Below, in pieces: positions 7,467-17,300 of a DNA stretch of 64,000 nucleotides (the first letter of the stretch is position 1; the number at the start of each line of letters is the position of its first letter). Source of the DNA: Flavobacterium sp. CF108 (GTDB lineage Bacteria; Bacteroidota; Bacteroidia; Flavobacteriales; Flavobacteriaceae); assembly GCF_900129795.1 (NCBI RefSeq), contig NZ_FQWW01000002.1, forward strand, positions 186,001 to 250,000, given 5' to 3'. The notes beneath the pieces were generated by a model. The model did no database searches and had not been told where the DNA came from. It saw only the letters and a list, made by a program, of their open reading frames with translations. A program made the translations under genes and the position numbers.

Positions 7467-7504
7467 CCCCGAATTCTATTCGTTTAGAGTTCGGGGTTTT
7501 TATT
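7467..7504 (+). terminator. metK terminator
   Basis: An inverted repeat (about 7467-7477 with 7486-7496, core CCCCGAA/TTCGGGG) is followed by a T-run. Confidence 0.8.
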
Positions 7505-7555
7505 TGTTTATGTGGTTGTATTTGCTTTTCTTAGTACAAAATAACTGACCAAAAA

Positions 7556-9322
7556 ATGAGTAAACTTCCTTCGTTACAAAACGTTCTAAATGCGACGCTA
7601 AAAACTGTTTTGAGATTTCCTTTAGAAACTATAACCGCTATTTTAGGTACTGTTTTCGCTATTTTATTTATTAGACAAGATCGCATATATGATGACAAAT
7701 TCTATATAAAAGCCATTATGAGCTGCTCATTGTGCCTTGTATGGTTTGTTTCTGCAAGTTTGTTTTTTGCTGCAAAACACAAAAACGGTATAATCCGGTT
7801 TGTAGTTAGTATATTGGTTAGTGTACCATTAGTCGCTTTTGTATTTAATTTTGGAGAAAGAATCTCAGATGTTGAAGCGCAGCAGTTTTTTGTATTCAGC
7901 CTTACTTTGCATTTACTGGTTTCTTTTGCAGGTTTTTTACCAAGAACTTATAATCAGGAAGAGTTTTGGGAGTTTAACAAACAGCTTTTTTTACGCATAC
8001 TAACTTCCGGCTTGTACAGTATTGTTCTTTATACGGGTTTAGCTTTGGCTATTTTAGCTGTAGATAAATTATTTAAAGTAAAATTGGATGATAAAATCTA
8101 TGGATATTTATTTTTTACTATTGCCGGAATTTTTAATACCATTTTCTTTTTAAGCGGGGTTCCTGAAACCAATAGTAAAGAGTATCCGCTTCGTTTAAAT
8201 TATCCTAAAGGACTTAAAAATTTCACTCAGTTTGTTTTATTACCTTTAATAAGCATTTATTTAGTGATTTTGATTTGTTACGAAACCAAAATCCTTATCA
8301 CGCTTTCACTTCCTGTCGGCTGGGTTTCTTATCTGGTTTTGGCGTTTGCTATTGTTGGAATCCTTTCTTTTTTACTCGTTCATCCTATTGCAAATGAAAA
8401 TGGCAATTTATGGATGCGAACTTTCAATCGCTGGTTTTATTTCTTATTAATTCCGTTGTTGGTATTGCTGTTTTGGGCGATTTTATACCGAATCAATCTT
8501 TACGGATTTACGCACAAACGTTATTATGTTTTATTGTTATCAATTTGGCTGGCAGTTGTTGTGGCTTATTTTTTAATTTCCAAACATCCAAAAATAAAAT
8601 TCATTCCTATAAGTATGTGCCTTGCCGGATTGTTTTCTATTGTGGGGCCGCAAAGTGCCAGTTCTGTTTCAAAATACAGTCAATTATCCCGATTTGAAAG
8701 TTATCTGCAAAAAACTGAAAAGAAAAAATTGACTTTTGAACAAGAACAGGAATTAAGCAGTATCGTTGATTTTTTAGATCGAAATTATACACTTGAAGAT
8801 ATGCTTCCGTATGCAGATAAGAAATTAGATGCGTTATATAAAAAAGACAAAGATCCCGGATCATATAAGATTATGGAAAGCTTAGGTTATGAATATCGAT
8901 CCAAATATGACCGAAAAGATGATGCTGACGATATTTTTAATTATTATTTCTATGAAGATCCTGATGAAATAGTAGATATACACGGCTATGATTTCATAAT
9001 CGTTTTATATAAAAACAGTCCATACGAATGTAAAAGCTGTTTAACTATTGATAAAACTATTTATTCTATTAAATCGAAAGCTAGAGATTATGGTCAGGAT
9101 TTAATAATCAATCAAGATATTATTCCGCTGAAAATAAACGATTTCATCAATTCATCTTCTGGTTTTACTAACAATAACTCAGACAAAAAAATTGAACAGC
9201 GAATTGAGAATTCAAAATACACTATTTTACTAACTTATTTGAGTGCAAATGGGGATATTGAAAACAACAAAAAAACACCTGAAAATTACCAGATCAAAGT
9301 AATGGTAGCAATTAAAAAATAA
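7556..9322 (+). CDS. DUF4153 family multi-pass membrane protein
   Basis: The 588-residue protein has about ten hydrophobic helices in roughly residues 15-370. A hydrophilic, charged C-terminal part of about 210 residues follows, rich in Lys, Asp and Tyr. The arrangement, with an early PLETITAILGTVFAI helix, fits the DUF4153 family of Bacteroidota inner-membrane proteins, whose function is unknown. It lies between terminators as a single-gene unit, about 55 bp past the metK terminator. The C-terminal region (FEQEQELSSIVDFLDRNYTL onward) has no domain I can name. Confidence 0.75.
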   Translation: MSKLPSLQNVLNATLKTVLRFPLETITAILGTVFAILFIRQDRIYDDKFYIKAIMSCSLCLVWFVSASLFFAAKHKNGIIRFVVSILVSVPLVAFVFNFGERISDVEAQQFFVFSLTLHLLVSFAGFLPRTYNQEEFWEFNKQLFLRILTSGLYSIVLYTGLALAILAVDKLFKVKLDDKIYGYLFFTIAGIFNTIFFLSGVPETNSKEYPLRLNYPKGLKNFTQFVLLPLISIYLVILICYETKILITLSLPVGWVSYLVLAFAIVGILSFLLVHPIANENGNLWMRTFNRWFYFLLIPLLVLLFWAILYRINLYGFTHKRYYVLLLSIWLAVVVAYFLISKHPKIKFIPISMCLAGLFSIVGPQSASSVSKYSQLSRFESYLQKTEKKKLTFEQEQELSSIVDFLDRNYTLEDMLPYADKKLDALYKKDKDPGSYKIMESLGYEYRSKYDRKDDADDIFNYYFYEDPDEIVDIHGYDFIIVLYKNSPYECKSCLTIDKTIYSIKSKARDYGQDLIINQDIIPLKINDFINSSSGFTNNNSDKKIEQRIENSKYTILLTYLSANGDIENNKKTPENYQIKVMVAIKK

Positions 9323-9328
9323 AAAAAG

Positions 9329-9362
9329 AACCCGACAAGATTTTAAGTTTTGTCGGGTTTCC
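9329..9362. terminator. Bidirectional terminator between convergent genes
   Basis: AACCCGACAA (9329-9338) pairs with TTGTCGGGTT (9350-9359). T-rich DNA on the right and an A-run on the left allow termination from both strands. Confidence 0.8.
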
Positions 9363-9382
9363 TTTTTTATAAATTTTGAACT

Positions 9383-11635
9383 TTAATACGTTCCATTTTG
9401 CATTTTTGAAAGCGTTTGTTTTATATCGCTTGCCGTTACTTCTTCAACTTCTGGCGTTAAATATTTTACTGCCAAATTCTGCGTTACAATTGCTTTTTCT
9501 TTTTGACCGTCTTTATAATATAACTGTGCCAAAGTATCTAAATAATACGGATTGTTTTTTGTTACTACCAAACTGTATTCTGACCAAACAATAGCACTTT
9601 TTATAAAAGAAGCATTCTGCGGTTTTAAAACAACATTCCATGCCGTAGAATTACAAAGGTTTGAATGATAATCTTTAAATGAATTCCATCCGTCATAAGA
9701 ATAACTTGAAGTTGGATCTAAAGAAGAATATATAGCGTCTAATTTTTCAATTGGGCTTCCTTTTTCTGAGGCTAAGTTGGAGTCGAAATAACTGCTAAAG
9801 TCTTTTAGGAAATTCGTATTTGAACCGTCTTTATCTTCAATTTGGCTTAAATAATCAAAATAGTTTCGGTACGATTCAAAGTTTCCTTTTCCTAAAGCAA
9901 TGACCTTTTTATAAATCGAAATATTTTTCTCTTTATTTACTTCTCCTGAAGTTCCTTCCTGAGAAACATAAGTGTTTTGCTGTAATGCAGAAGAAATTTC
10001 AGAAACTACATTTCCTAAAACATGTATTTCTCCTTCTTTATTATTGAATGCTGTACGTTCAGCTTCAATTGCGTCAGAATGTTTTAAAAGATAATCAATT
10101 GCTAAATAATCTGTATCGTTTAAGATTCTGTCTTCATTAAAAAGCTGTTTTGTAAAACCTTGGTTTTTGATTTCTTTTACAATAGTTTCAACCAAATACA
10201 AGTTTGGTTTTGCGTCTTTTTGATGTGCTTCGATTAGTTTTTTCCAGGTTTGAGCAATCTCTTTTTTATCTACAGCTGTTTTTGTTATCGTAAATTCCGT
10301 AGGATTATCTTCTGTAACAACATAATCTGAATCATAATCATACGAAGATTCTAAAACCGAAGCTCTATTAAAAGCTCTGATCAAATCTGCGTCGGCTGCT
10401 TTTTTGTTTTTAAAAATTTTATCAATCGTTACAAAAGCATCTGCACGCAAAAGTTTTCTGTAAAGATCTCCATAATAATTAAAGTGATATGATTTGTCTG
10501 CTAAATCAGATTTTGCAACCGCTAATACATCTCCGTTTCCGTTTAAAACAAATACACTCGGATCGTTTGTAATTTTATTGTTTTTCAACCATTTTTTATC
10601 ATCGGCTCCAGCCAGATAATAATTATAAACATCATATTGCGGATTATATGCTTCGTACATATTATATCCAGTCTGCGTTTCCTGATCTTTTACAAAAGCA
10701 TCAAAACTTTCTTTTGCTGACTTATTTTTGCTATTTGCTAAAACAACCAAATACTTATTTGTACTTGCCCCTTTAGTAGATTCAATTGCTTTTTTAAGAT
10801 TGTTTTCGATTTTTAATTTAAAATCAAATTTTACAACATTAGAATCAACTGCATAATCAACCACAGCCGCAGAAGCTGTATCAACAGCAACTCCGGTTCC
10901 AAAATCTTCATTTAAATAATCAACTTTACCCGGATAAGTCCATTTTGAAACGGTTTGATTTTCAAGAGGTGTAACTTTTGATTTTTTTACGGGCTGCGGC
11001 TCTTTTTCGTTTAGAAATACCAACGGATTTTTCCCTCCTTTTTCAGAGATTTTTAATTCATTTGTTTTCTTGTCATAAAATCCGGCAAGTTTTAAATCGC
11101 CTAAAACTTCCAGTTCGTAATTAATCGTTATTTCAGCAATATCTTTTGGTAAAGCATATTTTTCCACATGGCTATTTCCATCATATTCCTCATAAACTAA
11201 GTATAAATAATCTGCTTTATCGATTTCAAATTCTAAATCTGTTTTTGCCCATTCAGGGTCCAGTTTAGTTTTTATATCCGAAAGTCTTTGATACTGGATT
11301 TCTTCTGTACCATTTTGAGTTCCTATATAAAAAGAATAATACGAAGGATCTAAAAATTTAATCTTGATATTTTTTGCTTTTTTATCAGTAACAAACGACA
11401 GATCAAATCTGTTTTCTGCGTTTGGTTTTTTAATAAAAACTAACGAATCGCCTTTAATTTCGTAACCTCCCGTATAAAAAACCAGTTCGTATTTATTATC
11501 GTCTAATAAGTTTAGTTTGATTTTTTGACCTTTGTTTGTAGATAAGTAAGTACCTTTTTCTATGCTTTTTGTTTGAGAAAAAGACATAAAAATTCCAGAA
11601 GTAAATAGTAATAAACTCCAAATAAAATTGCGCAT
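9383..11635 (-). CDS. Large secreted protein with thioredoxin-like segment and C-terminal TPR
   Basis: No family name is certain. The 750-residue protein has a signal peptide (MRNFIWSLLLFTSGIFMSFS). A beta-rich N-terminal half follows. A middle segment of about residues 290-390 has NKYLVVLANSKNKSAKESF and, later, DPSVFVLNGNGDVLAVA; this spacing resembles a thioredoxin fold that lacks a CxxC active site. The end (NPYYLDTLAQLYYKDGQKEK) is a TPR unit. It is probably periplasmic or outer-membrane associated. A terminator lies beyond its stop. The upstream barrel/GLPGLI pair is on the same strand, 91 bp away. Confidence 0.6.
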   Translation of the reverse strand: MRNFIWSLLLFTSGIFMSFSQTKSIEKGTYLSTNKGQKIKLNLLDDNKYELVFYTGGYEIKGDSLVFIKKPNAENRFDLSFVTDKKAKNIKIKFLDPSYYSFYIGTQNGTEEIQYQRLSDIKTKLDPEWAKTDLEFEIDKADYLYLVYEEYDGNSHVEKYALPKDIAEITINYELEVLGDLKLAGFYDKKTNELKISEKGGKNPLVFLNEKEPQPVKKSKVTPLENQTVSKWTYPGKVDYLNEDFGTGVAVDTASAAVVDYAVDSNVVKFDFKLKIENNLKKAIESTKGASTNKYLVVLANSKNKSAKESFDAFVKDQETQTGYNMYEAYNPQYDVYNYYLAGADDKKWLKNNKITNDPSVFVLNGNGDVLAVAKSDLADKSYHFNYYGDLYRKLLRADAFVTIDKIFKNKKAADADLIRAFNRASVLESSYDYDSDYVVTEDNPTEFTITKTAVDKKEIAQTWKKLIEAHQKDAKPNLYLVETIVKEIKNQGFTKQLFNEDRILNDTDYLAIDYLLKHSDAIEAERTAFNNKEGEIHVLGNVVSEISSALQQNTYVSQEGTSGEVNKEKNISIYKKVIALGKGNFESYRNYFDYLSQIEDKDGSNTNFLKDFSSYFDSNLASEKGSPIEKLDAIYSSLDPTSSYSYDGWNSFKDYHSNLCNSTAWNVVLKPQNASFIKSAIVWSEYSLVVTKNNPYYLDTLAQLYYKDGQKEKAIVTQNLAVKYLTPEVEEVTASDIKQTLSKMQNGTY

Positions 11636-11726
11636 AATTTAAATTTTGGTTGTTAATATTAAACACAAAGATATTTGATTCTTACTTAAACCCGGCAGGA
11701 AAACGCAAATGATTGTAATTAAAATA

Positions 11727-14414
11727 CTATAAATTATATTTCATCGAAAATATGATGTATCGCGGCTGTACAGTATATTGTGAGACTCTTGTAGAGAATT
11801 GCGAAAAACTATCGTCGTTAAGATATGTTGTATTTAATAAGTTTGTTGCCGAAACTTTATATTCCCATTTGCTGTTTTTCTTTTGATAAATTAAACTGGC
11901 GCTTAAAAAATCATATTCGTTGTCCACCGTTTTATCTCCGTTATAATAATGATAGAATTCATATTCTGACACGAAAGAAAAACTATCCAGGAAGTAATAA
12001 TCTAATTTTACAAAAGGTTTGTCTGTATAAAATGTAGAACCACTGTATTTATTCACCAAAAGATTATAACCAAACTCTATATTCGGCAGGTTTTTATAAT
12101 TTGTAGAAGCTTTAACGGTATAACTTTGCACAAAACTTTCAGTTGTTCTTTGTTCATTATTTTGAATGTTATTGAACTTTGACCAGTTCAAACTTCCATT
12201 TACTGAGGCTTTGTAATTCTTTAAAAACGAACGCCCGTAAGCTCCCATTCCAGAGAAAGTTTCATCGGCTAAATTGGAATTATATGGAACTGAAGATTGA
12301 TTAATTCCATCAAAATTAGCTTCTGTTTTAATCGCATCCACTTTTCTTGTATACGTTGCATTGGCGAAAATATTCTCGAAATTGAACATGTTATATTTGA
12401 AATAACGAAGCGAATGTACTTGCGAAGTTGCATTTTCTAAAGTACGATCTCCACGAAATAAACTACTGTAATCTGACAAAACGTAACCAGCCGCCAATTG
12501 ATTAATATCGGTAAAATCATTTGTCAAAGAGAAATTATATGTCAATGTTTCTGATTTTTTGATTTGGTATAAAGCAAAAAAGTCTGGCAGTATTTTAGTG
12601 AAACTCTGCGAATAATTTGAACCCAATTGTCCGTTTCTCATTTGATAAGAATGCAGACTAACTCCAGGCGTCAAAGTAAATTTTCCTGTTAGAATTTTAT
12701 AATGGAATCCTAAAAACGCATCGTTAAAACGATAATCTACATCATTGTTATTTTCTGTATTCGTTAAGTCATTTCTGTCCCCATTGTCCAACATTTGAAA
12801 AATATGAGAATTGAAATTTTGATATGAATAGGTATTTCCTACTGTAACATTGAAATTGCTTTTTGGCGTTACCATATAATAGTAATCCAATTTTGCGTCT
12901 AATTTATTGGTTTTAACAAAACGATCTTGATTGTAATCGTTTCGATTCTGACCTGGAATATATCCTGACAAATTGAAAGGAAGTGTTCGCAGATTGGCAT
13001 TATAAAATGGATTTTCGTCCTGATATAAATGCTGCATTTCAAAAGCAAAAATATTCTTTTCGCTTTGTGTATAATACAAACTCAAATTTTGATTAACCGA
13101 AGTTGGATCTTGTTTCTTAGTTGTAAAAATAGTTTCTGAGTCAGGAATCTTATTTACAACTTGTTCACGAAGTAAATCAGTATCTTCTTCCTGTTTTGAT
13201 AATTTGGTCAGAATATCATAATCAAACTGAAATTTATCATTTGGCTTATAAGTTGAACTTAATTTAAACAATCCCAAATTGTTTTTTTGATGCGTTAATT
13301 CGTCTCTTTTCTGCTGATCTCCAGAATCTAAAATCGTGGTTTGTGATTTGGTTTCTAAATCTGTTTTTGAAGTCGAAAGAATTCCGAAACCGCTTATATT
13401 CCATGCTTTTGTTGGAGAATAAGAGAAGTTTGTTGCGCCAAATTTGGTTTCAATTTCTTTTGCCCGATTGTTTCTTAAAACCGAAATTCCTAAATCATTT
13501 GATGATACATTAAAAGAGCTTCCGCCTTTTTTCATCATATTTTTAAATCCGCCCGTAAACTTAAAATAATCCTGCGCCGTAAGAGGCAGTTCTCCAATAT
13601 TATTAAAATTGGTAATTAAATTAATGCTGTATTTCGGGCTGTAATAAAATAGCTTTGGATTTATAATATAACGGCTGTCAAGTTCTGCAACGCCAATTCC
13701 GGCTGTCACATCTCCAAACCAAAAGTTCTTTTTACCTTCTTTCAGTTTAATATTCATCGCCACATTTTCCTGATCGTTTTCAAGACCTTTTAAAGCGCTT
13801 ACTTCGTTGTAATTCCTTAAAACCTGAACTTTGTCAATGGCATCGGCAGGAATATTTTTAACGCCCAGTTTGGTATCTCCGTCAAAAAAATCTTTTCCTT
13901 CAACCATTAATTTACTAACTTTTTTTCCTTCAACTTCAATCTCGCCATCGGCATTTACCTCAACGCCCGGAAGTTTCTTCAGGACATCTTCAAGCTTTTT
14001 TTCGGTTCCTGATTTAAACGAATCGGCGTTGTAAACAATAGTGTCGCCTTTTATAGAAACGGGCATTTCACGAACGATTTCAACTCCTTCGAGTTCAATT
14101 CCCGCGCCGTCCATAACAATGTTTTGAACGATATTTTCCGTTTTGGTCGAAATGGCAATTTCTTTAGATTTCATTCCCAGATAACTTACTTTAACTGTAT
14201 AGGAAGCATTTGGTTTTAAAGTCAATTGAAATTTTCCTTTATCATTAGTAATTCCGTATGAATCCATTGCTTTTGTAGCATTGTTGACTGCCATAATATT
14301 GGCCATCTCCAACGGATTTTTTTGTTCATCCTGAATAAATCCATCGAAACGAACACTTTGAGAAAAGCATATAGAAGTAAAAAGTAAGGCAAATAAAAAA
14401 AGTGTCTTATTCAT
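11727..14414 (-). CDS. Outer-membrane beta-barrel (TonB-receptor-like) with carboxypeptidase-regulatory N-domain
   Basis: The 895-residue protein has a signal peptide to about residue 18. A CarboxypepD_reg-like domain spans about 22-105 (FDGFIQDEQKNPLEMANI, YGITNDKGKFQLTLKP). A plug-like segment (DTIVYNADSFKSGTEKKLED, LKKLPGVEVNADGEIEVEGK) precedes a long barrel ending in SMKYNL. This is the outer-membrane-barrel family of Bacteroidota that resembles TonB receptors. It follows a GLPGLI gene by 89 bp on the same strand, a pairing common in this phylum, so both probably act together at the outer membrane. The substrate is unknown. Confidence 0.82.
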   Translation of the reverse strand: MNKTLFLFALLFTSICFSQSVRFDGFIQDEQKNPLEMANIMAVNNATKAMDSYGITNDKGKFQLTLKPNASYTVKVSYLGMKSKEIAISTKTENIVQNIVMDGAGIELEGVEIVREMPVSIKGDTIVYNADSFKSGTEKKLEDVLKKLPGVEVNADGEIEVEGKKVSKLMVEGKDFFDGDTKLGVKNIPADAIDKVQVLRNYNEVSALKGLENDQENVAMNIKLKEGKKNFWFGDVTAGIGVAELDSRYIINPKLFYYSPKYSINLITNFNNIGELPLTAQDYFKFTGGFKNMMKKGGSSFNVSSNDLGISVLRNNRAKEIETKFGATNFSYSPTKAWNISGFGILSTSKTDLETKSQTTILDSGDQQKRDELTHQKNNLGLFKLSSTYKPNDKFQFDYDILTKLSKQEEDTDLLREQVVNKIPDSETIFTTKKQDPTSVNQNLSLYYTQSEKNIFAFEMQHLYQDENPFYNANLRTLPFNLSGYIPGQNRNDYNQDRFVKTNKLDAKLDYYYMVTPKSNFNVTVGNTYSYQNFNSHIFQMLDNGDRNDLTNTENNNDVDYRFNDAFLGFHYKILTGKFTLTPGVSLHSYQMRNGQLGSNYSQSFTKILPDFFALYQIKKSETLTYNFSLTNDFTDINQLAAGYVLSDYSSLFRGDRTLENATSQVHSLRYFKYNMFNFENIFANATYTRKVDAIKTEANFDGINQSSVPYNSNLADETFSGMGAYGRSFLKNYKASVNGSLNWSKFNNIQNNEQRTTESFVQSYTVKASTNYKNLPNIEFGYNLLVNKYSGSTFYTDKPFVKLDYYFLDSFSFVSEYEFYHYYNGDKTVDNEYDFLSASLIYQKKNSKWEYKVSATNLLNTTYLNDDSFSQFSTRVSQYTVQPRYIIFSMKYNL

Positions 14415-14444
14415 TATCAGAATATTGGAAGTTGACCCGAGCGA

Positions 14445-14498
14445 AAGCGAACGGGCGAAGCAATTTTGGGATTTGAAATTTGAAATTTGGAATTTTAT
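14445..14498. repeat. Heptad array and small palindrome in the GLPGLI/barrel spacer
   Basis: Four 7-bp units related to ATTTGAA occupy 14471-14498, just past the GLPGLI stop. Beside them a short GC-rich inverted sequence (CCCG...CGGG around AGCGAAAGCG) lies near 14433-14452. Both sit in the spacer between two genes that are probably co-transcribed. Confidence 0.5.
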
Positions 14499-14503
14499 AA
14501 ATT

Positions 14504-15391
14504 TTATCTTCCCATTGGCATTGCAGGACCAGAAGTACGTCCGCGGTTCATTTCTCTAAATTCTTCCATTTTCTTAATTACCGTTTCGTCGTACTCTTTT
14601 TGAGAAACTACTTTCCCTTTTTTAGATGGTTTTATTTCGACTTTTTCTTTAGCATTCAAAACAATTTTAGAACATAAAATCACTGTTTTTCCATCGTTTA
14701 CTTCTAAAATCAAACCCGGTAATCCCCAATAATTTTCTGGCCCCTGATTAACCGGAATTTCCGGCGTATACCAAGCGGTAACGGTGATTTCTTTCGGGAT
14801 TTCAAAATTGTCTTCAAAATTAGTTTTTGTCTCTCCGGATGTTTTTTTGGCTTCATCCTTTTTTTCATCCTTATTTTTTGGTCTGAAGTTTCTAAAATCA
14901 GTTTTGCTGGCTTCTTTAACAGCCGTTGCTTTAAAACAATTGTAACCGCCAATTTGTTTGGTTTCCTGTTCTAGTTTCCAGTTTAATTTTGGCAGAGAAT
15001 CCACAACGAGGAATTCTTTTCCCATAAATTCTTTATCAACGGTATACGATTTTGCTTTCACATCTTTGTAAAAAGTTCCACCGCCCCCCATCATCGAACT
15101 CATCATAACACGAAAACCGCCTTGCTGTCCCGGAGTTTCGAGTTTTTCTTCTTCTTTATAAATAGAAGCTGTTTTATCAAAATTTAATATGAAAGTTTTC
15201 TCCAGCATTTGTTTCATACGCTCTTCCATGCTTTTCTGCATTTCTGGTGTAATATCTCGATTTCCAGCTCGCATTCCTTCAAATTTAGGCGGCTGAGTTT
15301 TAGATTCATAAACAGCCATTCCCTGAAAATCTTTTTGGGCGTGTACTTGTGTAAAAGCAAATATTAAGAGTAAATAAGATAGTTTTTTCAT
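14504..15391 (-). CDS. GLPGLI family secreted protein
   Basis: The 295-residue protein has a signal peptide (MKKLSYLLLIFAFTQVHAQ) and the diagnostic GLPGLI motif at residues 223-228 (YWGLPGLILEV). A Lys/Glu/Asp-rich insert runs from about 165 to 195, and the C-terminus is basic with Met-rich ends (MNRGRTSGPAMPMGR). The family is found almost only in Bacteroidota, has no known activity, and usually sits beside an outer-membrane barrel gene, as here. It is the first gene of the pair on the minus strand. Confidence 0.9.
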   Translation of the reverse strand: MKKLSYLLLIFAFTQVHAQKDFQGMAVYESKTQPPKFEGMRAGNRDITPEMQKSMEERMKQMLEKTFILNFDKTASIYKEEEKLETPGQQGGFRVMMSSMMGGGGTFYKDVKAKSYTVDKEFMGKEFLVVDSLPKLNWKLEQETKQIGGYNCFKATAVKEASKTDFRNFRPKNKDEKKDEAKKTSGETKTNFEDNFEIPKEITVTAWYTPEIPVNQGPENYWGLPGLILEVNDGKTVILCSKIVLNAKEKVEIKPSKKGKVVSQKEYDETVIKKMEEFREMNRGRTSGPAMPMGR

Positions 15392-15623
15392 GTGGTTATA
15401 TTTAAAAGATTGTGAAGTCTTGTAAAACTTACATTCAAATTTATTACTAATTTTAAAATACTGAAAGTTAAATATATCAATGCCAAAATGGTATCGACAA
15501 AATCGGTTCTTTGTAGGACTATTCTAATTTACAAAGGTTTAAATTCGAAAAACTGCCAAAACACTAATTTTAAGATATTCTTTAGCGTAGTTTTTGTACT
15601 TTGGCTTATGAAATTATACTATT

Positions 15624-16427
15624 ATGAGTAAAACAATGCGCCAAATTTTATTACTGCTGTTTATTGCGTGTTCGTTTTCGACTTTTTTTGGGCAAAGCCA
15701 AAAAGTAAATGCTTCTGTGATTTCAAAATTCAAAATTGATTCTGATGAATTTATTGGCTACGACTCTTTTGGATATTCTTATCAGATAAAGAACAATGTT
15801 TTTAGCAAAATAAAAGGAAGTGAAATTTTTGAATACAAGAATGTTTCGTTAGGAAATATTACAAAAGTTGATATTCAGAATCCGCTTAAAATTGTTTTGT
15901 TCTATGAAGATTTCAACATTGTTATTTTATTGGATAATCAGCTGAATAAAATGACCGAAATTAATTTTTCGCAAAATACAAATCCAATTGTTGTCAGCGC
16001 TATTGGGATGTCAACGCAAAATCAGCTTTGGATTTTTAATACGCTGAATCAGCAGATTTGCCTTTTTGATTATTTAAAAAATGAATACAAAACGGTTTCA
16101 ATTCCGTTAACCGAAGGCATAAAATATTACCAAACCGACTTTAATACTTTTTATTGGATTGATAGAAAAAACAATTGGTTTTCATGTGATATATTTGGAA
16201 AAATTTCAAGTTTGGGCAATGTTTCTGATTTTGATAAAATGGAAATAATTTCTTCTCAAAAATTCATTTTCAGCAAAGCTAACTTATTGTATTTGAGAGA
16301 AAATACTAACACAATTTCTGAAATTGAAGTTTTAGAAAAAACGTTTGACAAATTCTATTACAAAGACCAAATTTTATCTATTTTTACAACTAAAGAAATT
16401 GTAAATTATAAAATCGTAACACCGTAA
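15624..16427 (+). CDS. Exported protein, possible beta-propeller
   Basis: The 267-residue protein begins with a signal peptide (MRQILLLLFIACSFSTFFGQ within the first 24 residues). It continues as repeated short beta-strand units with aromatic/Asp spacing (QNQLWIFNTLNQQICLFDYL, FYWIDRKNNWFSCDIFGKI), suggesting an incomplete propeller of four to five blades. I cannot name the family. The stop overlaps the kinase start by one base (TAATG), so the two genes are translationally coupled. This is odd for an exported protein and a nucleoside kinase. Confidence 0.7.
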   Translation: MSKTMRQILLLLFIACSFSTFFGQSQKVNASVISKFKIDSDEFIGYDSFGYSYQIKNNVFSKIKGSEIFEYKNVSLGNITKVDIQNPLKIVLFYEDFNIVILLDNQLNKMTEINFSQNTNPIVVSAIGMSTQNQLWIFNTLNQQICLFDYLKNEYKTVSIPLTEGIKYYQTDFNTFYWIDRKNNWFSCDIFGKISSLGNVSDFDKMEIISSQKFIFSKANLLYLRENTNTISEIEVLEKTFDKFYYKDQILSIFTTKEIVNYKIVTP

Positions 16428-17041
16428 TGCACATAGCAATAGCAGGAAATATAGGCGCAGGAAAAACTACATTAACTAAATTATTAGCCAAACATTTTAA
16501 ATGGGAGCCTCATTATGAAGATGTGGTTGATAATCCGTACTTAGACGATTTTTACCATCAAATGGAACGCTGGTCGTTTAATTTACAAATCTATTTCCTG
16601 AATAGTCGTTTTCGTCAGGTTTTGCAAATTCGCGAAAGCGGTAAAAAAATCATTCAGGATAGAACGATTTATGAAGATGCGCATATTTTTGCTCCCAATT
16701 TATATGCAATGGGATTGATGACAAGCCGTGATTTTGAAAATTACACGTCTTTGTTTGAATTAATGGAATCCTTGGTAAAAGCGCCTGATTTATTGATTTA
16801 TTTAAGAAGTTCTATTCCTAATCTTGTTGGACAAATCCACAAACGCGGACGCGAATACGAAAACTCTATTTCGATCGATTATTTAAGCCGTTTGAACGAA
16901 AGATATGAAGCATGGATTCAGACTTACACTAAAGGAAAATTATTGATTATAGATGTTGATAATATAAATTTTGTTGATAATCCTGAAGATTTAGGAAACA
17001 TCATTAATAGAATTGATGCTGAGCTTAACGGATTATTTTAA
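16427..17041 (+). CDS. Deoxynucleoside kinase
   Basis: The 204-residue protein has a P-loop at residues 7-15 (GNIGAGKTT). It also has an ERWSFNLQIYFL substrate-pocket segment (about 47-58), a DRTIYEDAHIFA motif (about 77-88) and a lid-like HKRGREYE. These fit the deoxyadenosine/deoxyguanosine kinase family, which salvages deoxynucleosides with ATP. Specificity cannot be decided from sequence. It is coupled to the upstream exported protein through TAATG and followed by an intrinsic terminator. Confidence 0.9.
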   Translation: MHIAIAGNIGAGKTTLTKLLAKHFKWEPHYEDVVDNPYLDDFYHQMERWSFNLQIYFLNSRFRQVLQIRESGKKIIQDRTIYEDAHIFAPNLYAMGLMTSRDFENYTSLFELMESLVKAPDLLIYLRSSIPNLVGQIHKRGREYENSISIDYLSRLNERYEAWIQTYTKGKLLIIDVDNINFVDNPEDLGNIINRIDAELNGLF

Positions 17042-17073
17042 AACACGAATTTCACAGATTTGCACGAAATAAA

Positions 17074-17110
17074 AAAATGCCTCTAAATAATTTTAGAGGC
17101 ATTTTTGTTT
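17074..17110 (+). terminator. Terminator after the deoxynucleoside kinase
   Basis: A 14-bp stem (17074-17087 with 17092-17105) with a TAAT loop is followed by T-rich DNA. The 33-bp block 17074-17106 recurs as an exact inverted copy at 17644-17676. Confidence 0.85.
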
Positions 17111-17180
17111 TATGAGACTTTTCAAAAATTTAAAGCCAGGATTATTATTTAATATTTTTTAGATTGAATCGTAATGTATA

Positions 17181-17245
17181 GTCCCTACGGGACATTATTC
17201 CAACTCTTTTTTATTTTTTCTACCGATATTTAACTCCTAAAGGAG
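17181..17245. repeat. Palindromes with short TAC/AAA loops
   Basis: GTCCCTACGGGAC (17181-17193) and CTCCTAAAGGAG (17234-17245) are short stem-loops. The words TACCGATATTTAA (17221-17233) and the palindromes recur at 39163-39245, so both loci belong to one repeat family. Confidence 0.65.
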
Positions 17246-17300
17246 TATGATTCTCTATTTCTATTCCTTGATCCTTTTATCAAATATTTAATTCCTAATG

